From assembly GCF_002423035.1 (NCBI RefSeq), contig NZ_DIUM01000001.1, forward strand, positions 1 through 7,475: 7,475 nucleotides of DNA. The letters run 5' to 3'. Origin of the DNA: Thiocapsa sp. UBA6158 (GTDB lineage: Bacteria > Pseudomonadota > Gammaproteobacteria > Chromatiales > Chromatiaceae). Below the pieces are notes generated by a model. It saw only the letters and a program-made list of their open reading frames with translations. It made no database searches and was not told the DNA's origin. This document shows, piece by piece, positions 5,313 through 7,475 of this stretch (position 1 is its first letter; each line of letters starts with the position of its first letter). Both the position numbers and the translations under genes were made by a program.

Positions 5313-5477
5313 TCAGACCTCGACCATTTCGAAGTCATCTTTACCTGCGCCGCACTCGGGACACTTCCAGTTGAGCGGAACGTCCTCCCAACGCGTCCCG
5401 GGCGGGATATCGTCGTCGGGCCAACCCTCGGCCTCATCGTAGATCAAACCGCAGATCACACACATATAGGTCTTCAT
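5313..5477 (-). CDS. Rubredoxin
   Basis: A 54-residue cytoplasmic electron carrier with one iron bound by four cysteines. The two ligand knuckles are MCVICGLIYDEAEG (C6, C9) and CPECGAGKDDFE (C39, C42), with the typical GWPDDDIPPGTRWEDVPLNWKCP between them. Length and spacing match the one-domain rubredoxin family. The ATG at 5477 is chosen because GGAG lies 7 nt upstream and MKTYMCVIC is the standard start; the frame extends to 5546 but those residues look non-coding. It is divergent from thiD across 225 bp and lies upstream of the DUF5063 gene. The redox partner cannot be told from the sequence; peroxide or superoxide reductases, or oxygenases, are known partners in other bacteria. Confidence 0.97.
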   Translation of the reverse strand: MKTYMCVICGLIYDEAEGWPDDDIPPGTRWEDVPLNWKCPECGAGKDDFEMVEV

Positions 5478-5527
5478 CGAATTGCTCCGTCGCAGTTCCG
5501 GCCCCCGGCGCGCGGGGTTTGTCGGGA

Positions 5528-5557
5528 TCGACATCCATGAGCGCATCGGGGTTTAAT
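5528..5557 (+). promoter_or_regulatory. Candidate sigma-70 promoter of thiD-thiE-hemL
   Basis: TCGACA (5528-5533, 5/6) and TTTAAT (5552-5557, 5/6) are 18 nt apart. Transcription would begin near 5564, giving a leader of about 139 nt before the thiD ATG. The -10 box sits in the loop of an inverted repeat. Confidence 0.4.
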
Positions 5558-5567
5558 CGCCCCAATG
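5544..5567. repeat. Imperfect inverted repeat around the thiD -10 box
   Basis: Arms CATCGGGG (5544-5551) and CCCCAATG (5560-5567) pair at 7 of 8 positions around the 8-nt spacer TTTAATCG. As the spacer contains the candidate -10 box of thiD, the repeat could be an operator shared by rubredoxin and thiD; as RNA it would be a short hairpin without a T-run. Confidence 0.4.
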
Positions 5568-5702
5568 GTCGGGCGGGTCGACTCGGATTTCAACGAAGCT
5601 CGGGCGAATCGTCTCCGGACCTCGGCGGAACACGCTCCGCGGCGGGTTCGAGCGCGGGCGATCCGGCCCCATACGTCGGCTGCACAGACGAGACTGAATC
5701 CC

Positions 5703-6494
5703 ATGAGCACGATCAACGATCGACCCGTCGTCCTCTGCGTCGGCGGACACGACCCGAGCGGAGGGGCCGGCATCCTCGCCGATGCCGAGGCCGTGCGGGC
5801 CGCGGGCGCCTTTCCGGTCACCGTCATCAGCGCGCTGACCGAGCAAAACACCTGCGGGCTTTCGCGCGTCTATCCGCAAGCCCCCGAGCATGTCGAGGGG
5901 CAGTGTCGCGCCCTATTGCGCGACTGCATCCCCGGCGCACTCAAGATCGGCATGATCGGCAGCGTCCCGCTGATCGACCTCCTCGGCACGCTGATCGACG
6001 AAAACCCCGGCCTTCCGATGGTCCTCGACCCCGTCCTCGCCAGCGGCGCCGGGCAGCGAGTCGCGGACGCCGCCATGCTGGATCGATTACGGGTGAGCCT
6101 GATCCGCCGCAGCACGCTCGTCACGCCGAATCTGCCGGAGGCGCAAACCTTGACCGGCGCCATCGGCCCATCCGATTGCGCGTCGCGCCTGCTCGCGCTC
6201 GGCGCATCATGGGTCCTGATCACGGGCACGCACGACGACACGACCGACGTCACCAATTGGCTGTTCAACGCCGAGGGACTTCAACAACGCCTGGACTGGC
6301 CGCGCTTGGCCGGGGAGTATCACGGCTCGGGCTGCACGCTGGCGAGCGCGATCGCCGCCCGTCTCGCGCTCGGGGCGGCGATGCCGGAGGCCGTCGCAGA
6401 AGCCCAAGCCTACACCTGGGAGAGCCTCGATCGGGCGCTGCGGACCGGCCGCTGTCAACTGACACCCAATCGCCTTTACGTACTCGACCGATGA
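5703..6494 (+). CDS. thiD: Hydroxymethylpyrimidine/phosphomethylpyrimidine kinase
   Basis: Cytoplasmic ribokinase-fold enzyme that phosphorylates hydroxymethylpyrimidine to HMP-P and then to HMP-PP, the pyrimidine donor for thiamine phosphate. The 263-residue product has the family length. Key blocks are CVGGHDPSGGAGILAD (12-27), ISALTEQNTCG (42-52), KIGMIGS (81-87), VLDPVLASGAG (107-117), TPNLPEAQTLTG (141-152) and the anion-hole/catalytic HGSGCTLASAIAARLALG (207-224) with C211. The ATG at 5703 is chosen because MSTINDRPVVLCVGGHDPSG matches family starts; the frame is open back to 5565 but that extension is basic and low in similarity. Only a weak GAG lies 11 nt before the ATG. The stop overlaps the thiE start in an ATGA, indicating translational coupling. 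No TPP riboswitch is visible upstream. Confidence 0.96.
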   Translation: MSTINDRPVVLCVGGHDPSGGAGILADAEAVRAAGAFPVTVISALTEQNTCGLSRVYPQAPEHVEGQCRALLRDCIPGALKIGMIGSVPLIDLLGTLIDENPGLPMVLDPVLASGAGQRVADAAMLDRLRVSLIRRSTLVTPNLPEAQTLTGAIGPSDCASRLLALGASWVLITGTHDDTTDVTNWLFNAEGLQQRLDWPRLAGEYHGSGCTLASAIAARLALGAAMPEAVAEAQAYTWESLDRALRTGRCQLTPNRLYVLDR

Positions 6495-7126
6495 CACACC
6501 TCGACGGACTCTATTTAATTACCCCGGATACTACAGACGCCCCCTGCATCCTCGCCGAGCGGGTCGCACAGGCCATCTCGGGCGGTGCCAGGCTCGTCCA
6601 ATATCGCCACAAGGGACCGGATCGACGGCTTCGACACGAGCAGGCCACCGCAGTCCGGAGCGTGTGCCGTCTTGCCGGGGTGCCCTTCATCGTCAACGAC
6701 GATGTGGCACTCGCCGGGGAAATCGGCGCCGACGGGGTGCACCTCGGACGAGACGATGGCGACCCGATCGCGGCCCGGCGACACCTGGGAGACGACGCCA
6801 TCATCGGCGTTTCCTGCTACGACAACCTCGCCCTCGCCAAGGCCGCCGAACAGGCCGGGGCCAGCTATGTCGCCTTCGGGAGCTTCTTCCCCTCGGCCAC
6901 CAAACCGCATGCGGTGCGCGCCTCCGTGAAGCTTCTGAGCACCGCACGCGACAGCCTTCGAATTCCCGCGGTTGCGATCGGCGGGATCACGCCACAAAAT
7001 GGCGGGCTATTGATCGCGGCGGGCGCCCGGATGCTGGCGGTCGTGACCGGTGTCTTTGCGCAGCCGGACCTCGCCGCCGCGGCGCGCGCCTATGCCTCAC
7101 TCTTTGTCGACGGAGACCCCCGATGA
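6491..7126 (+). CDS. thiE: Thiamine-phosphate synthase
   Basis: TIM-barrel enzyme that joins HMP-PP to thiazole phosphate to make thiamine phosphate, directly after ThiD in the pathway. The 211-residue product has the family length. Recognisable blocks are LVQYRHK (35-41), the substrate-site FIVNDDVALAGEIGADGVHLGRDD segment (66-89), IGVSCYDN (105-112), YVAFGSFFPSATKP (126-139, the family's phosphate-binding loop with a non-canonical FFPSATKP form) and VAIGGIT (161-167). The ATG at 6491 overlaps the thiD stop by four bases (ATGA), and no Shine-Dalgarno precedes it, fitting coupled translation. The thiE stop overlaps the hemL start in the same way. The frame is open far upstream to 5519, but that part is antisense-free noise over thiD and is not part of the gene. 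Confidence 0.97.
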   Translation: MTHLDGLYLITPDTTDAPCILAERVAQAISGGARLVQYRHKGPDRRLRHEQATAVRSVCRLAGVPFIVNDDVALAGEIGADGVHLGRDDGDPIAARRHLGDDAIIGVSCYDNLALAKAAEQAGASYVAFGSFFPSATKPHAVRASVKLLSTARDSLRIPAVAIGGITPQNGGLLIAAGARMLAVVTGVFAQPDLAAAARAYASLFVDGDPR

Positions 7127-7475
7127 GCCGATCCCATGATCTCTTCCAAGCCGCGCAACGCCATATCCCCGGCGGCGTGAATTCGCCGGTGCGCGCGTTT
7201 CGCGGCGTGGGCGGCGATCCGGTCTTCTTCGACAGCGCCTCCGGGGCCTACGCGATCGACGCCGACGGCAAGCGCTATGTCGACTATGTCGGCTCCTGGG
7301 GGCCCATGATCCTCGGGCATGCCCATCCGCAGGTCATCGCGGCCGTGCAGGAGCGCATCCAGAAGGGCCTCTCCTTCGGCGCCCCGACCGAGCTGGAAAC
7401 GACCATGGCCGACCGCGTCTGCGAGCTGGTCCCGAGCATGGACATGGTCCGCATGGTCAGCTCCGGCACCGAGGC
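7123..7475 (+). CDS. hemL: Glutamate-1-semialdehyde 2,1-aminomutase (5' part)
   Basis: PLP enzyme of the C5 pathway that converts glutamate-1-semialdehyde to 5-aminolevulinate, the precursor of heme, siroheme and (bacterio)chlorophyll. Only the first 117 codons are in the window; the family has about 427 residues, so the catalytic lysine is beyond the edge. Visible blocks are IPGGVNSPVRAFRGVGG (15-31), YVDYVGSWGPMILGHAHP (52-69), GLSFGAPTELE (82-92) and SSGTE (113-117), the start of the PLP-phosphate-binding loop. The ATG at 7123 overlaps the thiE stop in an ATGA and has GGAG 7 nt upstream, so it can be both coupled and independently initiated. The frame stays open to the last base; nothing suggests damage. 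Confidence 0.97.
   Translation, partial: MSRSHDLFQAAQRHIPGGVNSPVRAFRGVGGDPVFFDSASGAYAIDADGKRYVDYVGSWGPMILGHAHPQVIAAVQERIQKGLSFGAPTELETTMADRVCELVPSMDMVRMVSSGTE

Larger units (their letters stand above)
5478..5702. other. Divergent control region between rubredoxin and thiD
   Basis: A 225-bp spacer with no supported gene. It contains the rubredoxin ribosome binding site (CTCC at 5485-5488 on the plus strand), a plus-strand promoter candidate at 5528-5557 and an inverted repeat at 5544-5567. I looked for the conserved TPP (THI-box) riboswitch elements before thiD, such as a CTGAGA motif with a downstream ACCTGAT-like segment, and did not find them. Confidence 0.55.

Noticed and set aside
5478..5702. 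TPP riboswitch upstream of thiD
   Set aside because: The conserved THI-box core elements are not found by eye; a covariance search would settle it.
5565..5702. Longer ThiD with a 46-residue N-terminal extension
   Set aside because: The extension is arginine-rich and unlike ThiD; the MSTINDRPVVLCVGGHDPSG start at 5703 fits the family.
5519..6490. Long upstream extension of the thiE frame, as a 535-codon fusion
   Set aside because: The first 324 codons are arginine-rich out-of-frame translation of thiD; the ATGA overlap and family length place the true thiE start at 6491.
1..7475. CRISPR arrays, insertion sequences, phage or defence genes, tRNA genes
   Set aside because: No direct-repeat array, transposase motif, tRNA-like fold or defence domain was seen anywhere; base composition looks even along the window.

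Overview
The window looks like an ordinary housekeeping stretch of a GC-rich gammaproteobacterial chromosome. The gene order argC - DUF6776 - erpA - tyrS, the thiD-thiE-hemL run, a rubredoxin divergent from thiD, and the protein sequences together suggest a member of the Chromatiales (purple sulfur bacteria and relatives). That placement is inferred from memory of gene order and protein style, not from a search. No CRISPR array, insertion sequence, phage gene, tRNA or rRNA gene is visible.

Layout. Positions 1-71 are non-coding, downstream of tyrS, and hold a consensus-like -35 hexamer at the very edge. On the minus strand, reading from right to left, come rubredoxin (5477-5313), a DUF5063 protein (5193-4684), an atypical IscA/HesB-type Fe-S carrier (4602-4225) ended by an intrinsic terminator, argC (4115-3084), a DUF6776 membrane protein (3006-2230), erpA (2092-1742) and tyrS (1280-72). 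A single small membrane-protein ORF (1476-1745) lies on the plus strand, divergent from tyrS and convergent with erpA; its stop codon overlaps that of erpA. On the plus strand at the right, thiD (5703-6494), thiE (6491-7126) and hemL (7123 to the window end) form a tight unit with two ATGA stop/start overlaps.

How the genes fit together. The right-hand operon couples thiamine synthesis (ThiD makes HMP-PP, ThiE joins it to the thiazole) with the glutamate-1-semialdehyde step of tetrapyrrole synthesis, an important pathway if the host makes bacteriochlorophyll. The minus-strand genes include two A-type Fe-S carriers, ErpA and a paralogue with a cysteine/glycine-rich tail. Each is preceded by a plausible sigma-70 promoter, and each promoter is overlapped by a sequence resembling an IscR site: type-1-like for the paralogue, outer arms of type 2 for erpA. 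This shared Fe-S control signature, the unusual carrier tail, and the small membrane ORF in the place where related bacteria carry an M23 peptidase and anmK are the points most worth a second look. I found no clear new multi-gene system here.
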